In this document: positions 5,040 through 5,165 of the stretch, one piece after another
How positions within the stretch are numbered: the stretch's first letter is position 1
Layout of the letters: each line of letters begins with the position of its first letter
Source of the DNA: Hyphomicrobiales bacterium
Lineage (GTDB): Bacteria > Pseudomonadota > Alphaproteobacteria > Rhizobiales > Beijerinckiaceae
Assembly (NCBI GenBank): GCA_027489835.1
Contig: JAIXZF010000138.1
Span: 1 to 5,165, forward strand
DNA: 5,165 nucleotides
Reading direction: 5' to 3'
Translations under genes and position numbers: made by a program
The notes under the pieces: generated by a model
What the model saw: only the letters and a program-made list of their open reading frames with translations
Told to the model about the DNA's origin: nothing
The model's database searches: none

Positions 5040-5165
5040 TCAGTCCGTCCAGTTCAGCCGATGCCCTGTCGCCCACCCGACGTCGCTGCCGAAGCGGATG
5101 CCGAAGATGACCAGCATCCCAATGATTGCGATGATGATGAGGACGGTGGCGATCCCCTGCCGTGC
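5040..5165 (-). CDS. C-terminal end of an unidentified membrane protein (partial)
   Basis: Read on the minus strand from the window edge, the last 41 codons of a gene are open and end with TGA at 5042-5040. The peptide starts ARQGIATVLIIIAIIGML, forms one clear membrane helix (about residues 5-25 of the fragment, rich in Ile/Val/Leu), continues FGIRFGSDVGWATGH and ends RLNWTD. The sharp hydrophobic block ending in a short polar, tryptophan-containing tail looks like the final helix of a polytopic membrane protein such as a permease or symporter, or of a small membrane protein. The family cannot be named from this fragment. The gene is convergent with the TRAP operon, so it is probably an independent unit. 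The start and most of the gene, if longer, lie beyond position 5165. Confidence 0.7.
   Translation of the reverse strand, partial: ARQGIATVLIIIAIIGMLVIFGIRFGSDVGWATGHRLNWTD

Overview
This window looks like chromosomal DNA of a GC-rich alphaproteobacterium, possibly of the order Hyphomicrobiales. That placement rests on strong G/C bias at third codon positions, long open antisense frames typical of such DNA, and the type of gene set. No taxonomic marker gene is present, so it is an inference.

Positions 1-151 form an AT-richer upstream region. It holds a plausible sigma-70 type promoter (about 78-105) and two copies of a 14-bp palindromic element related to TAACGGATACGTTA (6-19 and 123-136). 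The copies are 117 bp centre to centre, on the same face of the helix, and flank the predicted promoter. The second copy lies just upstream of the first ribosome binding site.

Positions 152-4804 are one tightly packed plus-strand operon of five main genes. The first three encode a tripartite (TRAP) carboxylate transporter: periplasmic binding protein DctP, small membrane subunit DctQ and large membrane subunit DctM. They are followed by an NAD-type beta-decarboxylating dehydrogenase of the isopropylmalate/isocitrate dehydrogenase family and a protein of the Asp/Glu racemase superfamily (which includes maleate isomerase, arylmalonate decarboxylase and hydantoin racemase). Junctions are GTGA or ATGA overlaps, or gaps of about 40 bp each bridged by a very short ORF whose stop overlaps the next start. 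The likely logic is sodium-driven import of a small carboxylate, probably a malate-like hydroxy-dicarboxylate, followed by isomerisation or racemisation and oxidation (with or without decarboxylation) in the cytoplasm. The substrate cannot be read from the sequence.

Positions 4805-5039 are a non-coding gap between convergent genes, with a perfect 14-bp palindrome and only weak hairpins. Positions 5040-5165 hold the C-terminal 41 codons of a minus-strand membrane protein that runs off the window.

The most interesting points are the paired operators, the bridging mini-ORFs with recurring GAAGGC-N6-start signals, and departures from family consensus in DctM (A337), the dehydrogenase (N86, S88, Q269) and the racemase-like protein (C77 present, second catalytic Cys absent).
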